A DNA stretch of 64,000 bases, from assembly GCA_020081605.1 (NCBI GenBank), contig JAHREC010000009.1:310001-374000 (forward strand). Reading direction: 5' to 3'. Below, in pieces: positions 23,282 to 33,478 of this stretch. The DNA is from Albifimbria verrucaria (Eukaryota; Ascomycota; Sordariomycetes; Hypocreales; Stachybotryaceae). The translations under genes were made by a program, and so were the position numbers. The notes under the pieces are model-generated. The model was given only the letters and a program-made list of their open reading frames with translations. It searched no databases and was not told where the DNA came from. Within the stretch, counting starts at the first letter, position 1. Each line of letters starts with the position of its first letter.

Positions 23282-25597
23282 CTATACTAGCGCTTCTATA
23301 TAGTCTTCACCAGGATTGCTTTGATTTGTGATAGCCGAAAACCGTACTTGTGGTTGATCTAGAAACCTCTCGAGGACGGATTTACCAGATATCCGCCGAC
23401 TACCGTTGGCCTCTGTTGAAAGTGCAAATACCTTCGTGACAAGGAATATTTCAGCACCTACAACGAGGTCTCGTGTCTCATGTTCTGCAATTGGCATCAT
23501 GGCGCGGACCGTGGTCAAATTGGTGTTTGCCTCAGACTTGATGGGCGTTACAGTGGTGATCGGCTTTTTGTTATCCGACGAGACACCCTGATACATTGAC
23601 TCGACTGCGATCCCAGATGCTCCTGCCGACGAGAAGATGGCGATACTATTGTCCCCTTCTTGCTGAAATACACCCTCCACCGCGCCCAATTGAGGATTAG
23701 GGCCCAGTTCATCCGGTGACAGCATGGGGAGCAGCAAACCGTCTGATCGCCGACGGCCTGCGACGCTGAACCCGCCTTCTAAGATATGTAGATAGTCTAG
23801 ACTACCTTTGTGTATCTGGATCTTGTGTACTCTGATGTGCCAATCTGGCCACCGATTTGATGGCGGGATAAGCGTTGTTGTGACAGAAACTTGTCTATTT
23901 GCCCAAGGATACCAGCGAGCGCTCGCCACCGTCAGGTGCTCGGTTGACAGTGTCCTTGAGAAAACAGAGAAGACACCGACTTCAGCATCTGTGCAACAAG
24001 TCTTTGTGGCCCACGTCTCAGTTCCGTCACGGCTAAGCAGGAGGGCGTTGTCTGGAGCAAGCTGACTAGCCACGACGTTGCCAACTGTAAGCGAAAATGT
24101 GAATGCAGATGAGTAGGCGAACTTGCAGTACTTTGCCGTCGCATTCTTGAAAGGTCGGGTTAGATATTGTGAAGTATTCAGCAAGAAGTGGTGGTTACTT
24201 GAAGGATGATTGCATAAAATCTGACGCGGTGCTGGCAGATATGCCACTCCTCCGTAGGCTCCCTCGTCACATTTGCTCTCGGTATCGGTCCAAAATGGGT
24301 GATCTGGCCCAAGAGCTACAATAATAAATGATTTGAGAGCCCAATACACTGACTGCGGTGAGTTGTAGTCCTCGCTCAGGAACATATTTCTAACAGAACC
24401 AACTACGTCAGTCTGTTGATCAAACAAGATCACAGTCATGGGGCCTTCACTCACGGGTACATCCACCCAATATTCATGGTACCATCAGGATAGAAGATGT
24501 CGTCCGAACGCTCCGCCCACCATCGTAAATGTCTCAGAAGGTATCCCTTGAGCGCGCCTGGCTCGGACAGAGGACCCGGCAGTGCGTCCACCTCGGCAAA
24601 TGCGACAGCTGCAAAGAACCCAGCACAGGCAAAACGGTACGTTAAAGAGCGGCCGAAAGGTATCGCGGCGCCTATAGGTTTTGGTCAGCTACTACAATAC
24701 ACCCCAGACAAGGTATTGCCAGCTTATGCTCGGACTTCCGGGCCTACCTTCATTGTCAAAATATCTCCAGAACTGACTGCCAAACTCTCTGGCTTGTTGG
24801 CGATATCTCGCAGCTCTGTCTGGATCCATATCAGCGGCGAATTTGACAAACAGCAGCTGGCTAAATTGAATAGCGAAGCTACCGGAGTAGTAATCGGCCT
24901 GACGGGACCAGAACCGCTGATTTCTCTTCCCAGTCGCAGTGAAGATTACCTCTTCTTTTGCAAGTACATCCTCGGCATCTGGCCAAATGCCGTCGCTAGA
25001 CCAACCATCTTGCAAGTACATAGCGTCCAGCAGCTTAAGGTCTGCATCCATCTGATCCTGGAATATTGCCCGATTCTCTCCACAGACCTTAATTAAAGCG
25101 ATGCTGGACATGACGCGGAACCACAGCCAATTCGACGTGTGGATCTCCTTGCCTTGCAGCCCTGATAACCACTTTATCATGTTGGACTTGGTCCTGTCAT
25201 TAAAGCGATCCCACAAGGTCTCACGTGGTGCGGCAAGCAGCGCAAAAGCAACCATCTCCGCCTCCACCATCCGTTGATCCTTATCGGAAATAGGTCCCCA
25301 GTACTCAGGGTGCTCAGGGTCTGTACCTGTCACGAAGCCATCGATCCAGGACTGTAGGAGCCCTTCAGAAGGGTGGTGCGCGTGTAGCAACGCACCAACG
25401 ACAAAGAGAGGACGAGCAAAACCCTCAAGTTGAGCCGCTGTCTCGTCAAAATGTGTGCCGATGGTAACGGGTATGCGGACACGTGCGCAGCCTGGCGAGA
25501 AGTATGGCAGGAGCGGCGTAATAAGGGCAATGCTAGCCGTCACTGCATCCTCGCGAGTTATCAACGGGTTATCAGAGAACCCAAGAAGTGAAGGCAT
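23282..25597 (-). CDS. DUF2264-domain protein (GH154-like, possible glucuronidase)
   Basis: DUF2264 proteins are (alpha/alpha)6-type proteins. As far as I recall the group is linked to CAZy family GH154 with beta-glucuronidase activity, so the function is inferred. The start is chosen at [19 protein letters not shown] (25597), because residues before it in the longer frame are unlike the family. The N-terminal half has [34 protein letters not shown] and [20 protein letters not shown]. The C-terminal half has [20 protein letters not shown]. My model has introns at 24672-24702 (only 31 nt) and 24390-24454, which gives exactly 740 codons with no breaks. There is no signal peptide, so it is probably cytosolic. 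It is divergent from GH88 across a CGG-rich promoter, suggesting joint expression and consecutive steps on a rhamnosyl-glucuronide substrate. Confidence 0.85.
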
Positions 25598-26176
25598 ATT
25601 TTGCGTCTCGTAACACACCGGCACTGAAGGCAATGGGAATATAGTCTTGTGCAAGAACCTGAAAGATCCACATGAGCCTTGAAGGGTTGGGTTGTGTCTT
25701 CGACCTGCAGGACCTAGGCTTGCACCTGAGTTAAATTTCTGGTGATTAAATCTGTGGACAAAGACGTGACTGATGTCACAGGAAATCAAGTACTGGATGA
25801 CAGGTGGTTGGCGCCAAGAGCTTGGGTGTCTCTAGTCATGCTGAGACTTTTGGGATGTTATTGACCTTGTGTGAGAGTCCTGGTTTGGCGATTGGACTAT
25901 TCCATGATAAGAGCATACATATCCGGTAGACACTACACAATCAATCTGGTCGTACTAGGCGCGGGGTAAGATGCTGGTCCGGTCGAATCTTTGACCGTTA
26001 CTATGTTAGAACGGCCGAAGTAAGCCGGCCGGCTGTGGAGAAGTTCGGAGACCGGACGATCGCCCAGTCCGACCCGTCGCCACGTCCAAAGCGTTTAAAA
26101 AGACAAGGGGCCAATCAAGGCAGCAACTGGGCTCTAGGCTACCCACTATACGACAGAACCAAATTATACGACTGCC
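25598..26176. promoter_or_regulatory. Divergent promoter of DUF2264 and GH88
   Basis: 579 bp. The segment 25975-26065 is unusually rich in CGG/CCG (GGTCCGGTCGAA, AACGGCCGAAG, AGCCGGCCGGCT) and includes the shared octamer. Confidence 0.6.
26052..26059 (-). promoter_or_regulatory. Shared motif TCGTCCGG, site 3 (GH88 / DUF2264)
   Basis: The plus strand reads CCGGACGA. It lies 118 bp before the GH88 start codon, inside the CGG-rich segment. Confidence 0.55.
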
Positions 26177-27751
26177 ATGACACAGAACAAGTCCAACAGC
26201 ATCGGCCACTCGACGGCGGTGCCAGTCACGAATGGTCATGTGCATGCGAGCTCCTCATGTTCCAAGCAGAGCATTGAACCTGTCAACCGGCAAAATCTAA
26301 ACGGTCCAACCTTAGCCCTACTTTACTCTGAAAATATTACAGCCAAGATCCTGCGTGTTGCAGAGGCAAACTTGGGGAAGGATGTAAGTAAACGGCGACG
26401 TTTACGTCGCTGAGACGAAGCTAAGAGAATCTCAGGGTTTCGCGACACATTATCCAGAGCTCGTGCCTCAATCGGGTAACGACAAAGGAAAGTACAAGTT
26501 GCGGCTCAAGGAGTTCTGGACATGCGGTTTCTTTCCGGGAAGCATATACTTACTCCTAGAACGAGCCACCAAGTATCCTGGCAGGATGCAATTTCAAGAT
26601 AACCGGTTGCAGCTAGCCAGCGTACGAGACAAGATTGAAGCACTCGGCCAGGCCTGGTCAGAACCGCTAGTCAGCATGGCCGGCCGCATCGACACACATG
26701 ACCTGGGATTCATAATGATGCCACACATGCGGCTGCGGTGGGAGCTTTTGCATGATCGGAGGGCACTGGAAGCCATCTCTACTGCTGCTGCAAGCCTGTA
26801 CTCGCGATTCAACGCATCTGTAGGCGCCATACGATCATGGGATGCGCTCACCTGGCAGAAAGGCGTCGAGATCCGTAGCATGGACGACAACTTCCTGGTG
26901 ATAGTCGACTCGCTCTGCAATCTCGAGCTTCTATTTTATGCCGCTGCTCATTCTAGCTACCGCTTCCTGGCCGAAGCGGCTGCTACCCACGCCAAAACTC
27001 TCTTGCGCTCCCATCTTCGACCCGAGCCCACTTCTACGCGGCCGGGCTACGGTGGCATTTTGTACAGCACCTGCCACGTAGTCAACTTCAACCCGCTCAC
27101 AGGCCAGATAAAAGAGGTCCGTACAGCACAGGGTTTTGCACCGTCGTCCACATGGTCGCGGGGCCAGGCGTGAGCCATTATGGGATACGCCCAGACTTTC
27201 GTCTGGACGGGTGACCACGTTTTTCTAGACGCGGCATGCGGACTTGCTGAATATTTCCTCCTCAAATTAGAGGAGGCACCGGATTGTGTTGAGGTCCCCG
27301 CAGGAACTGGAGCGGGCGAATCAGCCAAAGCAGGAGATATGTTCCGTTGTGGGACTTTGACGCCCCGATCGAAAATGCAGACCAACCCTTACGGGACGTG
27401 TCGGCTGGTGTCATTGCTGCCAACGGTATGCTGATATTGGCCCAGTCACTGCTTGCTCAAGGGCTCCATACACAAGCGGAGCGCTATCTAGGCGGCGCTT
27501 TCAAGATTGTCGAGGATACAATGCGGCTGTCCATGGCTGGAGATCAGGCGAGCGTTGGGCTCAACTTGAACGGGACAATCTCAACAGTGAGCGAAGCCGC
27601 CCACGAAATACAATTCGACGCCATTCTTCGCAACTCAACAGTGACGTGGAACGAGCACAGTCGCGTTCGTAGCGCAGATCATGGGCTTGTCTATGCGGAC
27701 TACTACTTAATTGAATTTGGCAACAGATTATTGCAGCTAGGTTATGTCTAG
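26177..27751 (+). pseudogene. GH88 unsaturated glucuronyl hydrolase gene with a Trp-to-stop change and one base lost
   Basis: GH88 enzymes are intracellular hydrolases that remove unsaturated uronic acids from oligosaccharides by hydration of the double bond. Exon 1 is 26177-26383, the intron is 26384-26435, and the rest is one exon. Family landmarks are FWTCGFFPGSIYLLLE, DTHDLGFIMMPHMR (with the HDxGF acidic motif), TWQKGVEIRSMDDNF, YSTCHVVNFNPL, and near the C-terminus DHGLVYADYYLIEFGNRLL. TGA at 27171-27173 replaces the Trp of the conserved SRGQAWAIMGYAQTF segment, at codon 315 of an expected 508. A single base is also missing near 27335-27345, before YVPLWDFDAP. With that base the total divides by three. 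A truncated product would lack the second catalytic half. Confidence 0.85.
27171..27173 (+). other. In-frame TGA in GH88 (expected TGG)
   Basis: The codons CAG GCG TGA GCC ATT ATG GGA sit within a motif that reads GQAWAIMGYA in the family, so the change is a G-to-A substitution and not an indel. Confidence 0.75.
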
Positions 27752-28778
27752 ATGTAGAAATAAAATACATAGAAACGAGTGGCATACTCCACGTTGGAAT
27801 GTTTGGACTATTCATGCTAAGAAGCCAATGTGGAAGCCGAACAGTAAACAAGACCAGGTGCGTTCTCGTATAGATACTTTCTAACATGGTATGTGGCCAA
27901 TTTTCTGTCATCACTACGCCATTCCATTCGAATCATTTTCCCAGCCCCTTCAGTGAGTCGCAAAAATGGTCCTCGCTTTAGCAGGTCCTTATCCCATACC
28001 CAACTGGGGAGAAACCAGAGGCTGGCCCATCAAAACTTGAAGCCACTGCCGTTTGGCGACATCTTTTAGGAAACTTTTTATAATTGGAGAAAAGGCCTGA
28101 CGGTAACGTTGCGAATGCTTGAGGTAGAGAGGGAAGAGCGGGCTCGGCACCACCCAACAGCTCCATATCACCACGAACCTAGCCTGACTAGCTTTTGCCC
28201 GGCCGCTATGAAATCGTCCGGCCGCCGGGAGATTCGTCCGTCCCGGGCTGCTTAACCCAATGACCCAAATTAATCCAGCTTTAGCCTCTGCCAAGGAGAC
28301 TATTGATTTATGCTAGGTTTGAGTGACCCTGCACGTCTTGCAGATTTGGCGGGAGACGTGGAGATGCTTCCCACCAGGTGCTATATGGAGGACTTTTGCT
28401 ATTGGCGCCCGGAATGTTACCCCACGTTTTCAATATCTCCGTATTGTGGTGCGGACCCCAGTGTACAGGTAAACACGAAATGAATTGTCGACGCCAGGTT
28501 TCAGCTGGCTTTGCGGTGGCAGGTGATGGGCTGCAGCGGGCTGCGGAGGAGCATCGCCTGCATGGATGCTTTGCGAGGACCGCAGCGCCGCCATTGAGTC
28601 CCAGCCTGACCTCGGCATACAACCCCAAAGTACCAACAGTTCTTCTTATAAGTTTCAGGAGATGGCAATCATGGCGAGAAAGAACCATCAAAGGCAACAC
28701 TCCCCAAGGCATCAAGTTACGACTTGGTAGAGAACTACCAGACTCTCCAGAATCTGTCTCTGTCTGTCACTATCAAAA
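27752..28778. promoter_or_regulatory. Intergenic and promoter of the saponin-hydrolase-like gene
   Basis: The open frame at 28378-28893 overlaps the gene and shows no domain. CGG-rich DNA at 28195-28250 (GCCCGGCCGC, CGTCCGGCCGCCGGG, TTCGTCCGTCCCGGG) resembles the other cluster promoters. Confidence 0.5.
28214..28221 (+). promoter_or_regulatory. Shared motif TCGTCCGG, site 4 (saponin-hydrolase-like gene)
   Basis: Octamer in a CGG-rich block 558 bp upstream of the start codon. A near-copy, TCGTCCGT, follows at about 28234. Confidence 0.5.
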
Positions 28779-30677
28779 ATGCGCGTACCCATGTCTGTGC
28801 TCGTCTCAGGCACACTTTTCAGTGTTGGCCAAGGCGCTGCTCTTGAGCCTCAAGCAGAAGCATTGCCGCTGCCTCCTCAGCCCGAGCCGATAAACATCAT
28901 TGAGCTCCCACTACCTCCAGTTTCGTGGAGCAATGTCGCCGGCGCATGCAACTCTACCATCAATCCAAGAGGAACCGGCTGCATCACACCTTTCCTCGGT
29001 TCCCAAGTCTTCCAGTCTGGAGGATTCACGCCCGACGGAAAAAATGTCATAGTCAATGTGGAGTTTGTCGGCGCGCCTGTAGCCCCTGACCCGGCGAGCA
29101 TATACCATGGGGAACAACTCATTCTTATCAAGGCTGACGGTACCAAATTTCTCAACGGCGACGCTTGGAAGTGCCTTAGTTGCGGCGTACCTGCTCAGCA
29201 AGCCCGCGGCCTCGATCCGGAGAGGGACTACCCATTTGTCTACCGGAGCGGAGACAAGGCCCTCTGGGGCCACAATGTTTTCGATTGTGACGGGGCCCTG
29301 TTACAGGACATCGCATGCACCCCCAGTCGTGCCCATATCTATCCAATCCATTGGAGCATAACTGTCAACGACTCAGGAGCTGCTGGAGTGCCCCGCGAGT
29401 TACGCTTACACCCGGACGGGACGCATCTCGGTTTCAACTCGTTCACTCCTGATGGTGGCCAAATTGCCTTTCTAGGCCGACTAGAGTTCAATTCAAACCC
29501 GTCCACTGGCGAGCCGCGTGTTCCTCGCTACGATATAGTGGATGTCAAGGCGCTCCTGAAGCCCAATAACAAGAGTCGATTCTCTACCAGCGGGTCCCAG
29601 CTGGTGTTGAATGAAGATGCCATCATTGTTAGCGAGCTTCGAGGCTTTAGTGGAAGTGGAAATGAGGTACTCTACATCGGCTATCCGATGGAGGCGAACA
29701 ATATTGACGTTTTCGCTACTCATCTTACCACGGGTGTTACTCGTCAACTCACCAATCACCCTGGCTATGTCGACCCTGTAGCCTTTACTGCGGATGACAA
29801 ATGGTTTGTCGCAATGGACAACCGGCCTACGGACCGCCAAATGTGGCTAGCTGGTCTTCGTGACGTCCCGCCCTTGATAGACGCCGTTACAGTTATCATG
29901 GCCGCTGCAACCCGTAACAACGGTGCCCGCCGCTTTTTCCAACCAATCCTGCTCGACAAACACGGCGATCGAGAGCCATACTATGGCCAAGTTCTGAACG
30001 CTGCGGGAGATGGTACGAATGGGGCTGTGAATGATCCCAATTGGAATGGCAGGGCTGATCCTGCCTTTTCCTTGGATGGTACCAAGATCGTTTATTGGCA
30101 ATCGTTGGTGACTTCACCTGACTGCGGTGGATCAGACCCTCTTCCGTGCCCAGTATCGACGGCGCAGGGAGGCCGACACTACAGAGTGATGCTTGCACGA
30201 CTTACTCGCCGGAAGTCAACGAGACCTGCGCCTGTATTCAAGGTCCCCATCGACATTCCATGGGCCACACCCTACCAACCTGGCGCGGCTTTTCCTACAT
30301 TATCAGTGCTCCAACCGGGCAATTACACCCTGCAAGGTAAGAAATCCGGATCCGTGAAGGTGTCATTGGTGCCGGACAACCAGGGTCGCATCGCCACGGT
30401 CCATACCAACTACACCAATTACTCAAGCGACGGCAAGAGGATCCTCAATGGCTACGAGTCAGCAACTAGCACGCCCATTGAGCCTGGCCCTTGGAATACT
30501 AGAGTGGAGTGGATCTCCGATCTTGTCCAGACAGGAGTAGATGAGGCAACTCGAAAATCTTCTCCTGGTGGATTCACCCTTACTATTAGGATTGGGGAGA
30601 ATAAGATCAATGCCATTGGAGAGATGAAGACAACGATTAATGGAATCGTATATACGCAGCCAGCTAATGGCACTTGA
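28779..30677 (+). CDS. Secreted TolB/beta-propeller-like protein resembling fungal saponin hydrolase
   Basis: Saponin hydrolases known from Aspergillus oryzae and Neocosmospora cleave the glucuronide bond between the sugar chain and a triterpene such as soyasapogenol B. This single-exon gene encodes 632 aa and begins with a short hydrophobic signal (MRVPMSVLVSGTLFSVGQGAA). I recognise the family from EPINIIELPLPPV, CNSTINPRGTGCI, FTPDGKNVIVNVEFVGAP, WKCLSCGVPAQQARGLD, PRELRLHPDGTHLGFNSFT and VPRYDIVDVKALL. Repeated PDG/TADDKW-type blade motifs suggest a beta-propeller. Several N-glycosylation sequons and Cys pairs fit secretion. The frame is unbroken. The location next to GH78, GH88 and DUF2264 suggests joint attack on rhamnose/glucuronate-bearing saponins, but the enzyme name rests on recalled similarity only. 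Confidence 0.78.
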   Translation: MRVPMSVLVSGTLFSVGQGAALEPQAEALPLPPQPEPINIIELPLPPVSWSNVAGACNSTINPRGTGCITPFLGSQVFQSGGFTPDGKNVIVNVEFVGAPVAPDPASIYHGEQLILIKADGTKFLNGDAWKCLSCGVPAQQARGLDPERDYPFVYRSGDKALWGHNVFDCDGALLQDIACTPSRAHIYPIHWSITVNDSGAAGVPRELRLHPDGTHLGFNSFTPDGGQIAFLGRLEFNSNPSTGEPRVPRYDIVDVKALLKPNNKSRFSTSGSQLVLNEDAIIVSELRGFSGSGNEVLYIGYPMEANNIDVFATHLTTGVTRQLTNHPGYVDPVAFTADDKWFVAMDNRPTDRQMWLAGLRDVPPLIDAVTVIMAAATRNNGARRFFQPILLDKHGDREPYYGQVLNAAGDGTNGAVNDPNWNGRADPAFSLDGTKIVYWQSLVTSPDCGGSDPLPCPVSTAQGGRHYRVMLARLTRRKSTRPAPVFKVPIDIPWATPYQPGAAFPTLSVLQPGNYTLQGKKSGSVKVSLVPDNQGRIATVHTNYTNYSSDGKRILNGYESATSTPIEPGPWNTRVEWISDLVQTGVDEATRKSSPGGFTLTIRIGENKINAIGEMKTTINGIVYTQPANGT

Positions 30678-31702
30678 TCCTTTGGTGGATCATGTCGAAG
30701 TTTATACTTATAAGGAATTGAATATTCTCTTTCTCTAATAGTTTAGAATATTAATATTCAGCTTATCTATTACGACCCGTACTGACAAGACATCTAAGAC
30801 ATGCCAGAATAGGCTAACCTCAACCCGCAGGATAACTAAATACGACTACATACTAATTCCACCTTCACGTTATAGACAGTATAGCAGCCTATACTATAAT
30901 AAACCATACATAGAAGTCTACTAAGTTAAAGTAAGCCATGTTGTTTATCTAAGGATAACTTATTAGATTGTTTATCTACACTATATTTATAACATAGAAT
31001 AACCGCAAGTATCGTAAAAACCTTCTATATAATTTCAAAGACAGGCAGAATTATGACTATAGATAAATGATATACTCATACTATAATAAGATTAATTATG
31101 AACTTATTTATTATTTTTAAATAACTATCATCTAAGCAGTTCTTAATCAGATAAGCCAAGGAGCCATGTCCTATTACATGATCGACAACAGATTGACTAT
31201 AAATTCTGTACAATAAATGAGAATAGTTATAATCGTTCTGCAGATGAAATTAAAGATTAGATACAAGAAATAACTGTGAACGGAGTCCGGCGCCTTCCGC
31301 CGGCTATAGGGTATCCTGCCATATCAGTCCGGGGTGGATACCTGATTATCTACGCGCCCTAGACTGCTGATAATGCTGATAAAGCTATACAGTAAGTGTA
31401 CCCCTAGGATGATTAGATTTGAAAAGGCCCAAGTGACTAGAGGTGTGCCTTTACATAGATTAGCCTATCAAAAACTTATTGACGCCGTAAACCTCCAATG
31501 ATACCACCCCCAACACGATGGCTCCAGAGTTCGCACACATCAGAATTGGAACACTGGTGTTACCAATATTGTTATGATATTGCTATAAATCAAAGTTATT
31601 TTATTTCATTTTATTTGCTCATGATAGCGATGCATGGATCTGAAATTATTAACTTAACTTTGTTGCCTCACACCCACCTCGTACCACCATCGTCTGAACA
31701 TC
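30678..31702. repeat. AT-rich island and intergenic region, RIP-like
   Basis: About 30690-31260 is very AT-rich with dense TA steps (for example CTATACTATAATAAACC), and no ORF longer than background. It separates the glycoside cluster from the uracil cluster. Confidence 0.5.
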
Positions 31703-32602
31703 ATGAACCTGGCAAAGAAAAATGCGCAAATTACTATTCTTCCTCAAACTAAACACCTGTTGAGTCTAATGACTATCCTACGGAACTCCAACACCAGCTC
31801 TCTTTCCTTTGTCAATGCCTTTGAGCAAATCTGTGCTCAGTTGGTGCCTGCAGGTAACATTTGGATCAAGCTGATAGATAAGTGTACATGTGACTAATAC
31901 TTGGCTGTCGGCTCTAGCACTTGACTTACTGCCGTACGAAGAACTGGTGGTGAATACACCGACAGGTGCTAGTTTCATTGGGTCTCAATTAAGTCAGCCG
32001 ATATGCGGTGTGAGTATTTTGAGGGCAGGAGCGAGCATGGAGACCCCGTTGAGAAAAGGATGCCTGTGAGTCTATGCTATTTATCAAGAGAAGAAGATCA
32101 ATCTGAGCTGATTGGACGTCTTCCTTATCAGAGCACCTTTGAACTTTGGGAAGATATTAATTCAACGTGACGAGGAGAGTTGCTTACCTCATGAGATATA
32201 CTGCAAACTCCCACGGGACATTGTTCGTCGCGGTATGTGCACCTCCTCATTTGATCTCCTGCGGCTGCGCTAATAAGATCACATTACAGTTGTCTTCGTT
32301 CTCGAGCCTATGCTTGCGACAGGGGTTCAGCTGTTAAAGCACTTGAGGTATTGAAGAGAAATGGCGTCCAAGAAGAGAATATCATATTCTTAAATCTGGT
32401 TGCTTCGAAGGATGGCATTCAAAGAGTTGCTACTGCCTTTCCTGCGCTTAGGATTGTGACTGCAGCGGTGGATAGCTCCTTAAACGCAGATAGGTGAGGT
32501 CAATCACGAGGCTAAATCACAAGATTATTACTAACTAATCACAGTTTTATTTGTCCCGGACTGGGTGACTTTGGCGACCGATATTATGGTACTACGGAGT
32601 GA
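31703..32602 (+). pseudogene. Uracil phosphoribosyltransferase (FUR1 type), one base lost in the PRPP loop
   Basis: UPRT makes UMP from uracil and PRPP, the entry step of URC-type uracil catabolism. Five exons: 31703-31853, 31918-32065, 32132-32232, 32290-32493, 32545-32602. The order of motifs is ITILPQTKHLLSLMTILRN, CGVSILRAGASMETPLR, FGKILIQRDEES, VFVLEPMLATG, LNLVASKDGIQRV and FICPGLGDFGDRYYGTTE. The PRPP-binding sequence should continue ATGGSAVKALEVL, but the run at 32322-32325 has four G where five are needed, so the frame closes at a TGA soon after. With one base added the total is exactly 221 codons. Splice sites are all intact. It lies upstream of the dehydrogenase and the other URC genes. 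Confidence 0.85.
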
Positions 32603-33478
32603 ATCTTGAATTTTGACTCGGAGGAATTGGCCTACCAAAATGGGACAATGAAGGCTTATTTTGGACTGTGTCGTAATGCGAAGGACTGGTATGTAAATAG
32701 TTACGATGCGCATGAATAAATAACATCTATGTTTCCACGAGTGTGTTCAGATGCAGGATGAATGGTAGACTAGCGAACCAGTCGATAACAGATATACCGA
32801 TGTTGTTGCTAGCTGCATTGATTACATGTCGACGGTCGCGGTGTTTGGTGCTCTAGCTAGGTTCCAGAAATGAGTATATCGAATTGAGTCTTGGTGTGGT
32901 GAATCAAGTTGCTGTCAGGTTCTTACTTGGGAGATACGATGGTCCTTTTCGACCGGGATGACTGGGTAACGATGTCTTTGACTTACTCTATGCACCGAAT
33001 ACACAAGCTACTTCATTTCCTCGAATTGTGACATTACAGTGGAATTACGACTGATTGGTGATATGCACCGTCTCAACAAATCATCACGGGACGGAATAGC
33101 GGAGAACCATTTCCCTTTAGATAGCTGGGGATAGCTCCTGGATAGCTCTCACTCCGCCGATAACAAAATGCGGGGAAGATAAAGGGCGTGGCTACAATTG
33201 CCCGACGTCGGCCACGAGGACACCCAATAGGGTGAACCTAACACACGAGTAAGGCATCAGGTGCTTCAGGCTCATCCACATGAACATGCTAGTAAGCAGA
33301 CCCATTCATCATCTACTACATCCTTTCATACACTTCATTCAAATTCTGAACCTGGGCTGATCTTCATCTGCTCAGAAAGAACTGTCCAGGTACACAAGCC
33401 AACTCTGTCCACCGTTGCCCACCGCAACTACGAGTCCAAGAAATCGCCATTGCGTACCGGCCTCGCACTATCCTCATC
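32603..33478. promoter_or_regulatory. Intergenic and promoter of semialdehyde dehydrogenase
   Basis: Contains GATA-type elements CGATAA (33158-33163) and AGATAA (33177-33182), the sequence bound by AreA-type nitrogen regulators, and short direct repeats of GGATAGCTC near 33130-33150. No gene is seen. Confidence 0.45.

Noticed and set aside
28308..28893. ORFs on both strands over the start of the saponin-hydrolase-like gene
   Set aside because: They are frame shadows or promoter sequence; the 632-aa frame has the family signature.
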